64,000 nucleotides of DNA from Miscanthus floridulus (lineage: Eukaryota > Streptophyta > Magnoliopsida > Poales > Poaceae): contig NC_089581.1 of the NCBI RefSeq assembly GCF_019320115.1, forward strand, positions 73,892,101-73,956,100, in the 5' to 3' direction. The position numbers and the translations under genes are program-made. Below, piece by piece: positions 1 through 11,197 of the stretch (its first letter is position 1; each line of letters begins with the position of its first letter). Below the pieces are notes generated by a model. The model had not been told where the DNA came from. It did not search any database and saw only the letters and a list, made by a program, of their open reading frames with translations.

Positions 1-264
1 CAAGAGCCTAAGACTTAATAGCGGTACAAGGGGTATACCTGATGTCATGGCCCATGAATTCGAGTGCCCACTTGGAGATCTGCCCCGTGGCATCGCGGTT
101 GCAAATGATGTCTCCAAGTGGGTATGAAGTGACAACCGCAACTTTGTGGTCCGCTACACCTGCGCGTCTAGTGGTAATCCTGTGATCTATAACTAGCAGT
201 AGATCCTGGTTTATGAGGTCGAATTTTTGTTTTCTGGCTAGCGTAGCATCCTCATAACCCTACA
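1..264 (+). repeat. 5' LTR (3' part only)
   Basis: The last ~115 bases (from about 150) closely match the end of the 3' LTR, ending in CCCTACA just before the primer site. Bases 1-149 do not align by eye with the corresponding part of the 3' LTR. They contain a perfect 12-base inverted repeat (67-78 with 111-122) that the 3' LTR lacks. Confidence 0.8.
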
Positions 265-265
265 G

Positions 266-277
266 TGGTATCAGAGC
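266..277 (+). other. Primer-binding site, tRNA-iMet type
   Basis: TGGTATCAGAGC, complementary to the 3' end of plant initiator tRNA-Met, lies two bases after the LTR end. This is the standard copia minus-strand priming site and fixes the LTR boundary. Confidence 0.92.
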
Positions 278-1635
278 GGTTACTACATTGTTATAGGTTT
301 GGATGAATGCGTATGGAGATATGTGCGGTTGTAGATGAGTCTCTGATCATGGTTCATGATTTTACTGTGTTGGTCTTATAACGATCTACTCGTACCGGTC
401 GGAATTCCACCATCCGAGTTAAGTGATACATGTAAATCCAGTCAGGGCAAGATGGAGATCAATTAGATTGATTGAATCGAACCTAGGTCAAGTGCCGAGC
501 GCATGTGATGCGCAGCAGTGATAGATTGGATCTACTGCCGGGCGCCGGGGTGCAAGAAAAAGTGTTGTTCGGTAAAACAGTCATAACTTTGCATACGACC
601 TCGGACTGAGATGAACTCTAAACGAAAATTGTAGAGAAAAAAAATTTTACATCTGATTCTCACCCCCTTTGGCAATTTTGCTGAAATTAGATTTGTGAAA
701 AACGGCCAGGAAGATGGTGTTTTCGGCGTTTTAAGATTAGACGTTGGAATCAGTTAACTCTATTTTGCAGGAATTTTTGACTGGTATAGCCCTTATGTGT
801 ATGTGATGCATGTATGTAATTAATTCATGGCTTGCATGCTGTGAGTATGACAATATGGCTAAAGCCACAAAGATATTGTCAATTTGATGTAATGGCCTGC
901 GTGCCAAACTGTGATGATCCTATCTGCAACTATGTAATTTTCTTCACTGCCTTGCGTTAGTGATAGCTAGTCTTGGTGGACTCGTCACTGAAGGATGGCA
1001 TACATGGATCATGGAGATGGAGATCATCATGAGGAACAGTTCGATGGAGATGGAGATCCTCAAAGGAACAATGGGCTATACCATGTCATATCTGTGTTAA
1101 TGCCGTTCTTACTATGTTCTACTTTCACGTGCGATAATGTTTTTGTCTACATGCGATGGTGAAGTAGAACGATCCCTTGGCAATGTTTAAGTTAAAATGC
1201 TTCCCCAAACCTTGCACTGTCATGTGTCTTGTACAATCGGTGGTGGGTCTATGAAATTAGGGTGCCACTGGTTTTCCTTGACTAGATAGGTTCGTATCGG
1301 ATACTTACAGCAGAAGGGTTAGTTACTTGGACAAGGTCATCCTAATGGTTAGGGACCTTGGAGCATGAGTAGTTGGGCACCAAAGCATAGAGATGCTACC
1401 CAACAACAACAGTCATATGTGATATGATTAGCAAAGAGTTGGTTACCAATCTACCATGTCTTCTAGCGGTGATGCAAAAGCTCACTAGTAGACTTGTTAG
1501 TTATGGGTCTTGAATCACTAAGTTTCAAGAGAGGGATATTGATTTTAGTGGGAGTAGATTCTATTAAAGGTTTAATATTGTTTACTGTCTTGGATACATT
1601 GTCTTAGTATTTTGCATTACTTTTGTTGTAGATAA
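278..1635 (+). other. Non-coding copia leader
   Basis: About 1.36 kb between primer site and gag ATG. No ORF or known motif is seen. Short GATGGAGATGGAGAT-like repeats occur near 1010-1055. A long untranslated leader is common in plant LTR retrotransposons. Confidence 0.7.
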
Positions 1636-2973
1636 ATGGCACCTAGCAATCAACCATTTACTTTGCGTTCAATTCTTGAGAAAGATAAGTTGAATGGAAC
1701 AAACTATGCGGATCGGATCCGCAACCTGAGAATTATTCTTAGGGCTGAGAAAAAGGAAGAAATTCTAGACACCCCATTACCAGAAGAGCCTGCTGATAAT
1801 GCACCTGCTGTAGAGAAAAATGCTTACAAGAGAGCATGTGATGCTGATCTTGAAGTGAGTTGCCTTATGCTTGCTTGTATGGAACCAGATCTGCTGTTGT
1901 AGTTTGACAATAACCATGCAACGCATGATATGATCGTGGCGCTCAATGATATGTTCCAGACTCAAGCCAGGACTGAAAGGTTCAATGTCTCAAAGGCTTT
2001 TGCTAAAACCAAGCTAGCAGAGGGCATATCAGTTGGGCCACATGTGATCAAAATGGTTGGTTACACTCAGAGGTTGGAGAAGCTGGGCTTCCCAATTGGC
2101 CCTGAATTAGCTACTAATTTTATTCTCGTGTCTCTTCCGCCCAGCTATGGAAAATTCATCGTGAACTACCATATGCATGGGGCAGAGAAGGGCTTGAATG
2201 AATTATGTGGTATGCTTAAAATAGTAGAGGCTGATATCAAGAAAGGTGCTGGCAGTATCCATGTGATGGTGGTCCAAAACAAGCCTAAGTTTAAGAAGAA
2301 GGGCAATTCTTGGAAGAAGAAAAAGGGCAAGGATAAAGATGAGATCTCTAAGCCAAACCCACCTGCGCCCAAGGCTAGACCACCTGCTGATGTTGAGTGC
2401 TTTCATTGTCATGGGAAAGGTCACTGGAAGAGGAACTGCAAGCTGTACCTAGAATCCATAAAGGATCGCTGTAGTAAAGGTACTCCCGTAGCTTGTACAC
2501 TTATTGTTTATGTTACGGACATTTTCCTTGCTAATTCTTATATTAATTCTTGGGTATTTGATACCAGATCGGTTGCTCATATTTGCAATATGATGCAGGG
2601 AATGATAAGAAGTAGAAGCATGGAAAAGGGAGAAGTTGATTTCCGCGTGGGCAATAATGCAAGAGTTGCTGCGTTGAACGTCGGGACGATGCAACTCCAC
2701 CTCCCATCAGGATTTATTATGGAGTTGAATAATTGTTATTTTGTTCCGAGTTTAAGTCAAAACATTATGTCACCTTCATGTTTGATGAAGGATGGTTATT
2801 CATTTGCGAGTAAAGACAATAGTTGTGTGATCTCTAAAAATGGCATGTTTGTGGCTTCTGCATCCATTGTGAATGGGTTATTTATTTTAAATCTTGAAGA
2901 TGCCCTTGTCTATAATATAAGTGCTAAAAAGCCTCGGCTTAATGAGTTAAGTCCTACCTATATGTGGTATTAG
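1636..2973 (+). pseudogene. gag: Copia gag and protease, broken
   Basis: Gag packages element RNA; the protease cleaves the polyprotein. The frame opens MAPSNQPFTL, an ordinary copia gag N-terminus, and is stopped by TAG at 1900-1902, then continues in the same frame. A CCHC zinc knuckle (CFHCHGKGHWKRNC) is at 2398-2439, followed by a Lys-rich linker. The protease active site should read Asp-Ser/Thr-Gly but reads Asp-Thr-Arg at 2560-2568, a single G-to-A change, so the protease is inferred to be dead. The frame ends at 2973, overlapping the pol frame in another phase just before the integrase zinc region; a small indel there explains the shift. Start chosen as the first ATG after the leader. 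Confidence 0.88.
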
Positions 2974-5894
2974 GTCATATAAGTAAGAATTGCATGAAGA
3001 GGCTCCATTCCAATGGGCTTTTAACTTCGTTTGATTTTGAATCATACGAGACATGTGAGGCTTGCCTGCTGGGCAAGATGACCAAGACGCCTTTCATAGG
3101 TTTTCCTGAGAGGGCGGTAGACTTGCTGGAACTCATACATACTGATGTGTGCATACCAATGAGTACGACAGCAAGAGGCGGATTCCAATACTTCATAACC
3201 TTCACTAATGACTTTAGTAGATATGGCTATGTCTACTTAATGAGACATAAGTCTGAGACATTTGAAAAGTTCAAGGAGTTTCAGAGTGAAGTAGAGAATC
3301 AACGTGGCAAGAAAATTAAGAGGCTCCATTCCGATGGGCTTTTAACTTCGTTTGATTTTGAATCATACGAGACATGTGAGGCTTGCCTACTGGGCAAGAT
3401 GACCAAGATGCCTTTCACAGGTTTTCCTGAGAGGGCGGTAGACTTGCTGGAACTCATACATACTGATGTGTGCATACCAATGAGTACGATAGCAAGAGGC
3501 GGATTCCAATACTTCATAACCTTCACTAATGACTTTAGTAGATATGGCTATGTCTACTTAATGAGACATAAGTCTAAGACATTTGAAAAGTTCAAGGAGT
3601 TTCAGAGTGAAGTAGAGAATCAACGTGGCAAGAAAATTAAGGCTTTGCGATCTGATCATGGAGGCAAATATTTGAGCCACGAGTTTAGCAATCATCTAAA
3701 GAGTTGCGGAATTGTTCCACAGCTTATGCCACTTGGAACGCCTCAGAGAAATGGCGTGTCCAAGCAACGTAATTAGACTTTGTTGGACATGGTTCGGTCT
3801 ATGATGAGCCAGTCAGACCTACCGTTATCATTTTGGGGATACGCTCTAGAAACAGCCATTTTCACATTGAATAGGGTACCATCTAAGTCCATAGTTAAGA
3901 CACCACATGAGATGTGGACTGGTAAGAGTCCCAGTTTGTCTTTTCTAAAAATTTGGGGTTGTGAAGTTTATGTCAAATGACTTCTGGCAGATAAACTAAC
4001 ACCCAAATCAGACAAATGCTTTTTCGTGGGATATCCGAAGGAAACTTTAGGGTATTACTTCTACAACCGATCAGAGGACAAAGTGTTTGTTGCTCGGAAT
4101 GGTGTTTTCTTAGAGAAAGAGTTTCTCAAAAGAGAGAAAAGTGGACAGAAGGTGTATCTTGAAGAAGTTTAAGATGAGCCAGATGGGAAGGACTCTACAA
4201 GTGATGCTAATGTAGCAGAACAAGTTGAGATACCCATGGCAATAGAAACACCGCCACAACCATGAAGGTCAGCAAGAATCCATGAGTTGCGTGGGGATTT
4301 GTTATTATTAGATGATGATGAACCTACGACTTATGCAGAAGCAATGATGGACCCAGATTCTGAGAAATGGCAAAGTGCCATGAGATCTGAGATAGATTCC
4401 ATGGGAAACAATCAAGTTTGGAACTTGGTTGACCCGCCTGATGGGGTTAGACCCATAGAGTGCAAATGGATCTATAAAAAGAAAAAGGGTATGGATGGAA
4501 ACGTTCACATCTATAAAGCTCAACTTGTTGCAAAGGGTTTTCGACAAGTTCAAGGAATTGACTACGACGAGACTTTCTCGCCGGTAGCGATGCTTAAATC
4601 TATTCGGATCATTCTAGCAATAGCTGCTTATTTTGATTATGAGATATGGCAGATGGATGTTAAAATAGCCTTTCTAAATGGAAATTTGGATGAGGACGTG
4701 TATATGATACAGCCTGAAGGTTTTGTTGATCCAAACAATGCTAGAAAAATTTGCAAGCTTTAGAAATCCATTTATGGGTTAAAGCAAGCATCTCGGAGTT
4801 GGAACATTCATTTTGATGAAGTGGTCAAAGGCTTTGGCTTCCGTTAGATTGAAGAAGAACCTTGTGTTTACAAGAAGGAAAGTGGGAGCGCTGTTGTATT
4901 TCTAATCTTGTATGTGGATGACATATTATTGATTGGGAATGACATTCCTATGTTGCAATCCATAAAGACTTCACTAAATAATAATTTTTCTATGAAGGAT
5001 TTAGGAGAAGCAGCATACATTTTGGGCATCAAGATCTATAGAGATAGATCGAAGAGGCTTATAGGATTAAGCCAAGATACGTACATTGACAAGGTGTTGA
5101 AACGATTCAACATGGAACAGTCCAAGAAAGGGTTCTTGCCTATGTCACATGGTATGCGCTTTAGCGATAAACAGTGTCCTTCGATAGCTGATGAGCGGAA
5201 GCGCATGAGTAAGGTCCCATACGCCTCGACGGTTGGTTCCATCATGTACGCCATGATATGTACTCGCCCAGATGTCTCATATGCTCTAAGTGTTGCGAGC
5301 AGGTACCAAGCTAATCTAGGAGAGAGTCACTAGACACTTGTTAAAAACATTCTTAAGTACTTGAGAAGGACTAAAGATGTGTTCCTAATCTATAGAGGTG
5401 AGGAGGAGCTCGTTGTAAATGGTTACACCGATGCTAGCTTCCAAACTGACACGGATGATTCACATTCTCAATCAGGTTTTGTGTTCACAATAAATGGTGG
5501 TGCTGTAAGTTGGAAAAGTTCCAAGCAGGAGATAGTGACCAATTCTACAACAGAGGCCGAGTACATTGTAGCTTCTGGAGCTGCGAAGGAAGGTGTTTGG
5601 ATGAGGAGGTTCCTCATTGAACTTGGTGTGTTTTCGAATGCATCTAGCCCATTGAATCTACATTGTGACAACAATGGGGCAATTGTGCAGGCTAAGGAGC
5701 CAAGGAATCACCAAAAGAATAAACATGTACTGCGGAAATTTCACCTCATTCGAGAGTTCGTTAGACGAGATGAGATCAAGATGTGCAAGATACACACAGA
5801 TTTGAATGTTGCAGATCCTTTGACAAAGGCTCTTCCACAGCCTAAGCATGAGGTGCACATGAGAGCTATGGATATTAGATATCTTCGAAATTAA
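2964..5894 (+). pseudogene. pol: Copia pol (integrase, RT, RNase H), broken
   Basis: One continuous frame interrupted by stops at 3774 (TAG), 3978 (TGA), 4170 (TAA), 4263 (TGA), 4761, 4845 and 5331 (all TAG). Order: pre-integrase zinc region, integrase core (HTDVC, NDFSRYGYVY), RT (FLNGNLDEDVYM; catalytic YVDD at 4911-4922), RNase H (NGYTDASF, TTEAEYI, HCDNNGA), natural TAA at 5892. The integrase core is lengthened by an in-frame 321-bp tandem duplication. The catalytic Glu expected in the PQxNGVSERxN segment is Lys (AAG, 3762-3764). Most stops can be read as C-to-T changes of CGA, CAG or CAA codons. No active enzyme is expected. Confidence 0.92.
3000..3641 (+). repeat. 321-bp in-frame tandem duplication in integrase
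   Basis: Bases 3000-3320 and 3321-3641 are two head-to-tail copies differing at about six positions by eye. The unit is 107 codons, so the frame is kept, and both copies include the first two catalytic Asp motifs. The breakpoints share a short AAG/GGCT homology (aagaggct upstream, aaggct downstream). Confidence 0.93.
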
Positions 5895-5903
5895 CTCTAG
5901 TGC

Positions 5904-5917
5904 AAGTGGGAGATTAT
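5904..5917 (+). other. Polypurine tract
   Basis: AAGTGGGAGATTAT lies directly before the 3' LTR start (TGGGAGTATGCCC). It is the expected plus-strand primer site. Confidence 0.75.
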
Positions 5918-7162
5918 TGGGAGTATGCCCTAGTGATAATCATAGAGATGATTATATTGCCTTGTATCCATGATATATTATGAGTTCATTGAATTTTTAT
6001 TAAAGACAACCTGTGTCGATTAGCAATTATGTGACTTGTTTGTGAAACTCTTTTACTTGTATGGTTATTCTAATGTTGTCCCTTGTCAGAGTTCGTGTGA
6101 GGACACACATGAATAATGGATCAGCACATTATTAGTTGATGACTATGTTTCACAAGTCATAGACATGGAAATGTCAAACTAATAATGTGGGCACATGTAT
6201 GACATGGGGCTAGACTGACCCAACGTGAGATGTTGTTATTATCTCTATTCACATCATGTACGTTATGTCCTTAGACTTGAGATTGTTGTATGTATTCAAG
6301 ATATAAAACAACCTACTCAGGGACTATCAAACGCTACTCCGTAACAGGGTAGTCATAAAGGTGGGTTTTTGGTTTTGTCGGGAAACATGCTATGAGACAT
6401 AGACAATCAAGAAGGAATTTGCCCCTCTCTATATGAGAGAGATATCACTGGATCACTCTAATGATTAGATCAAGAAATGCATGGTCGTGCTTGGGTTAAG
6501 TGTTAACCTATGAGTTGGACCAAATATCGTGAGGCAAGGGAATAACAAGTATGTGGTTTTGTGGTGGTTCGTCTGATATGATCTTTGTGTACACATAGGA
6601 GTTGACATGCCTTGCTAGAGGCCGCTATCAACTAATGGCCGAGTAGGAGTACTTGGGCCATGTCTATGTGTGTGTGAACCTATAGGGTCGCACGCTTAAG
6701 GGGCTAGAAGCCTAATTCGGATTGGATCCGAGTTAGACCAGGCTTAGGGTTACTAATGGGCCTCCAACTCGGGAGCTCATTAGGGACACCTATAAATAAG
6801 TGGCGTGGGCAATGGGGCTAGGGATCCACACCTTTTTGGTAGTAGCCACCGCCCATCCTATGCCCGCACATGCTGCTCCTCATGGACCTAGCAGTCCGGA
6901 GGCACAACGCTTCCTCCCTATACGTGTGGATACCATAGAGGTGTTGCATCTGGAGCACAAGGACAAACCACACGAAGGGGACGGACGTATGGATGACCTT
7001 GCAACTGCACAGCACTGCTATGACACGTTCAACTACATCGAGTCACTTCCGCTACACTTGCGCGTCTAGTGGTAATCCCATGATCTATAACTAGCAATAG
7101 ATCCTAGTTTATGAGGTCAAATTTTTGTTTTTCGACTAGCGTAGCATCCTCATAACCCTACA
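5918..7162 (+). repeat. Copia 3' LTR
   Basis: It runs from TGGGAGTATG after the polypurine tract to CCCTACA at 7162, 1245 bp. The end is shared with the 5' LTR fragment. The next base continues the minus-strand gypsy pol frame, so the right boundary is firm. Confidence 0.85.
6791..6798 (+). promoter_or_regulatory. TATA box of copia LTR
   Basis: TATAAATA within the LTR, about 370 bases before its end, is the likely U3 core promoter element. No functional evidence. Confidence 0.5.
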
Positions 7163-8898
7163 CCATCTTTTGGGGGAGCTTATAGAGTGGCATCCTTCAT
7201 TCGCCGAGCCAGGAGATGAAGTGGCTTAGGGCAGCCAGATAGCCGGTGAGCCTTTGTACGCCCTTGACGTTGCGTATGGGGCCCATGTTGAAGATGGCTG
7301 TGATCTTTTCAGGGTTGGCCTCGATGCCGTGTTCGGACACGATGTATTCAAGCAGCTTCCCCTTCGGAACCCCGAAAACACATTTCTCGGGGTTCAGCTT
7401 GATGTTGAACCTTCGAAGGTTCGCAAATGTCATGGCCAGGTTTGTGATCTGGTCACAAGCTTTGGCTGTTTTGACCACTATGTCATCAACATCGACGGCA
7501 ATTGTTGGTTTCGGCCGCTCGACTTTATCAGGCTGATCGAGCGAGTCGATTTGGTCAGTGAAGCATTGCTGCATGCACCTTTGGTAGGTGGCACCAGCGT
7601 TCTTTAGGCCAAAAGGCTTGGTTACATAGCAGTACGAACCATACGGGATGATGAATGAGGTCGTGAGCCCATCAGATTCTTTCATCATGATCTAGTGATA
7701 GCCTGAGTAGGCATCCTGGAAGGAGAGGATCTCGCAACCCAAGGTGGAGTCAATTATCTGGTCTGCGCGGTAAAGGAAAGTGATCCTTTGGGCATGCCTT
7801 ATTGAGCCCAGTATAATCAACACACACTCTCCACTTCCCGGTCTTCTTTTTTACAATAATGGGATTGGCGAGCCAATCGTAGTGAAATACCTCTCTGATG
7901 AATTCTGCTGCCAAGAGCTTAGCGATTTCTTCACCTATGGCCCTATGCCTCTTGTCGTCGAAGCGACACAAACGCTGCTTGGTGGGCTTTGAGCCCGGGA
8001 TAAGGCGCAACACGTGCTCGATGACCTCCCATGGTATCCTTAGCATGTCAAAGGGCTGCCATGCAAAGACATCATGATTGTCGCGCAGGAAGTCGATAAG
8101 CTCACATTCCTATTTGGTTGGGAGCTGGGTCCCAATCCGAACCATCTGGGTTGGGTTGGTGGGGTCGATTCCCACCGCCTTGACTTCTTCGAGCGGACGG
8201 AAGGCCATCGAGGAAGTTGGTTTGTTGCAGTCTGGGACTGCTAGAGCCGATGACTCCCCAAGCTATGGGAGCTCGGACGAGTTGACGACCGTGGTGGCGA
8301 GCTCGTAGTGCTTGTGGTCACATGCGAGGGCGTGCAAAAAGGCACTACTCACGGTGATGATGCCGTTTGGTCCTGGCATCTTCAGCTTGAGGTAGGTGTA
8401 GTTAGGTATTGCCATGAATCTTGCGTAGCATGGCTGCCCCAAGATGGCGTGGTAGGACCCTAGAAAGTCCACCACCTTGAAGGTGAGGATCTCCGAGCGG
8501 AAGTTGGCCCGGCTGCCAAACATGATAGGTAGATCGATCTGTCCGAGCAGGTATGCCTGCGCTCCCGAGATTACCCCGTGAAAGGGGGAGCCTACCAGGT
8601 GGAGCTCCGATCAGGGGATGCGCATGGCATTGAGGGTGTCGACGTATAGGATGTTGAGGCTGCTGCCTCCGTCCATCAGCACCTTGGTAAGGCGCTTCTT
8701 GCCGACGATGGGGTCAATGACGAGCGGGTAGCGTCCCGGTCTCACGACGTGGGAGGGATGATCCCTCTCATTGAAGGTGATCGGAGATTCCGACCAGCTG
8801 AGGAAGAAGGGGATGGCCGTCTCGGTGGCGCATGCCTCTCTATAGCAAACCTTGTGCTGTCGCTTGGACCAGATGGCATCAAACCCGCCGAAGATCAT
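7163..8898 (-). pseudogene. pol: Gypsy protease-RT, broken and interrupted
   Basis: Protease segment VLMDGGSSLNILY is near 8650-8700. The RT fingers/palm include WRVCVDYTGLNKACPKD (8046-7750 fragment), YVTKPFGLKNAGATY and LNPEKCVFGV. The catalytic box reads VDVDD instead of xYVDD: a Tyr-to-Asp change at 7491-7493. Breaks: TGA at 8611, TAG at 8263, 8110 and 7692, a small deletion frameshift near 7770, TGA at 7197. After the last stop the frame still matches the next RT residues (MPLYKL) up to 7163, where copia begins. Several stops sit where C-to-T of CAG or CGA is the simplest explanation. Confidence 0.87.
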
Positions 8899-10984
8899 GA
8901 TGCATTCATCAGCGTTGGGGAAAATGTCCCCATCCTTGCCTGCAGTGCCTTCTTTCTTGGCCGTCGCTTCCTTGCCATCTCCCTCCTTTGGCCCGCCAGC
9001 CTATCAGAGGAAACATTTGAGGAGCTCGTAGTCCTTGTAGAGGTGTTTGACGGGGTAGGCGTGGTTGGTGCATGGGTTGTCCATGAGTTTGTTGAAGTGG
9101 TCAGGCAACCCTTGTTGGGGCTGCTTGCCTGTGCGATCAGCCGTGGCTACCATCGTGGTGTTGTCCGATCGGCGCCGATCCTTTTTGTTCTTCTTGCCCC
9201 TCTATGTGGAGGGGTCCTCATCTGGGTCTGTGCACTTGGCCTTGCCTTTGTCCCAGCCTCCATCAAAGACTGCTCCAACCGCCTCCTCACCAGAGGCATG
9301 GTTAGTGGTGATGTCGAGCAGGTCATGGGTGGTACGGGGTTTCAAGTAGCCAAGCTTGTGGATTAGGGACTCGTAGTTCGTCCCGAAGAGGAATGCGCTG
9401 ATGATGTCTGCGTCGACGACATCAGGGAGGGAGTTGCAGCATTAGGAGAACCTATGGATGTAATCCCATAGGGACTCGCTAGGCTCCTGCTGACAGCTCT
9501 TGAGGTCCTAGGAGTTTCCAGGACGGACATACGTCCCCTAGAAATTCCTGATGAAGACCCTCTTGAGATCCGCCTAGTCACGGACGCTGTCGTGCGGGAG
9601 GAATTCAAGCCATGCCCAAACATGTTCTCCCACGCAAATGGGAAGATATGGAATGATGAAATAGTCATCATCCACTCCTCTGGCCCGACAGGTGAGCAGG
9701 AAGTCTTCGAGCCAAATGTCTAGGTTTGTCTCCTCGGTGTATTTGGTGATGTTGGTGGGTGGCCAGAATCGCTGCGGGAACGGTGCTCTCCGGATACGCC
9801 GGCTGAAGGCCCGTGGTCTCGGGCCCTCAGGGCTGGGGCTCCGGTCATCTGGCCGGTGACCACGCCTGGGGCACGTTTCACCGCTCCCCTCGATGGTTCG
9901 GCCAGGATCCATGTCACCTACCACTGTACGGTGGATGTCATGATCGTGTCGGGCCTGATGCCAGTTGTTGACAATGCTACGAGTGTCCTAGTGTGGATCA
10001 GGCTGCTCGGGTACTGGCGGTTGGTGTGGGGTAGGCACCAGGACGGACCATGGCGGGGCTACCGTCCCTTGAGCCGCACCTGACGGCTATAGCGGCGAGT
10101 GAATGGAGCGATCCATCTGGTGTGTCCCTATTCCCCCGATGGGGAGAGAGGGTGCGGGTCGGAGTCGCGACGTGGAGCTTTCTGCCTATTGGACGACGGT
10201 GGCTTCTACTAGAACCCGGAGGTTCCGGTAGACTACCCGCTCCTGGGGGTCAACGAGCTCGGGAACGCCGCATAGAAGCATTGCCACAACAGCGATGTTC
10301 TGGCCCGCTCGGGAAAATTGGGGGAGATCGTTTCCCTTGTTCATGATGTCGTGTTGGACCTGACGGGTGTGACCACGAATGCCACCCACCAAGCCACGCG
10401 CATGGGGCGCAACGTGCTGTACCGAGTGTGCCGGCGTAGGCGGCGGCTGGTTCTGCCGCCGTTGTCGTAATTCCTCGGCGTGCGCTTGCGAAGACGCGAG
10501 GGCCCCCGCACATGGGTCCCGGAGCGTCCACCATAGCACACTCCCAGGACAGATGGTGGCGGGGTGCCACGTCACTGATGCTAGAACCATCGCTCGTGCC
10601 CTCGCCATCCGAGAGTTCGGCAGGAGCGTAGCCTGCCATTCCCACGAATTCAGGTGCGAGGGGGGATGATGTCAGCATCCCTCGGAGCCCCCAAGCGTAC
10701 GCATCCACAGAGGACGTGAGGCCATAGGGGAATCGATCGTACGGTGTTTGTAGTGTGGGCGATACAGTCCCTCCGGGTGATCGGTGGGAGACAGTAAGCA
10801 AAGAGTAAATAATAGTACGCATATTGATTACAATGGGGTTTGAGCAGAGAGTTTGCTCGAAAAGAAGCGTAGATGCCACGTTGTCGAAGCCATGCATCCT
10901 GGAGTTGATGGAGGGCGCTCCTCCGATGAGTGCCGGGACGTGAGCCTCCTCGCGGAGGTGTAGCACGCCGAGTCGATCGGCCAT
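8899..10984 (-). pseudogene. gag: Gypsy gag, broken
   Basis: The minus-strand reading starts with ATG at 10984 (MADRLGVLHLREEAHVPAL), followed by a long Pro/Arg/Ser-rich region with frameshifts near 10250-10600. The retrotransposon gag core follows (FWPPTNITKYTEETNLDIWL near 9700-9790; CVGEHVWAWLEFLPHDSVRD near 9580-9640). The C-terminal part (KEGDGKEATAKKEG) leads into protease at 8898. Plus-strand ORFs of up to 205 codons across here are antisense shadows of GC-rich coding sequence. Exact exon-like pieces cannot be joined because of multiple indels. Confidence 0.75.
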
Positions 10985-11173
10985 GAAGTCCTAGCTTCCG
11001 AAGAGGAAGGCCTAGAATGGCTCGAAGACAGGTGGAACCCGCATCCCAGAGGGTGAGAGTGCGGGAAACTCCAGCGAGCCGAAGCGAATCGTATCGCCTA
11101 AGCCTACCACGGCGAGGGTGGCGGAAAAGTGGGCCATCCGATGACCAAAAAGTGTTGAACGTACAGCGTCTTC

Positions 11174-11189
11174 CCCACGGACGGCGCCA
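11174..11189 (-). other. Gypsy primer-binding site
   Basis: On the minus strand it reads TGGCGCCGTCCGTGGG, eight bases after the LTR end. This type of site is typical of Tat/Athila gypsy elements. Confidence 0.8.
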
Positions 11190-11197
11190 ACTATCGG

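Larger units (their letters stand above)
1..7162 (+). mobile_element. Degenerate Ty1-copia LTR retrotransposon
   Basis: Copia order is seen directly: LTR end, tRNA-Met-type primer site, gag with zinc knuckle, protease, integrase, reverse transcriptase, RNase H, polypurine tract, 3' LTR. The 5' LTR is cut by the window start. The 3' LTR ends at 7162, directly in the pol gene of the minus-strand gypsy element, so this copy inserted into that element. Coding capacity is lost: one gag stop, one gag-pol frameshift, seven pol stops and changed catalytic residues. The target-site duplication cannot be checked because the left flank lies outside the window. Confidence 0.93.

Noticed and set aside
266..277. 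TGGTATCAGAGC strings (also 33386, 42086, 62253) as tRNA genes
   Set aside because: They are complements of tRNA 3' ends next to LTR boundaries, i.e. primer sites; no cloverleaf is present.
8749..9366. 205-codon plus-strand ORF in the gypsy gag region
   Set aside because: Antisense to gag/protease coding sequence that reads convincingly on the minus strand.
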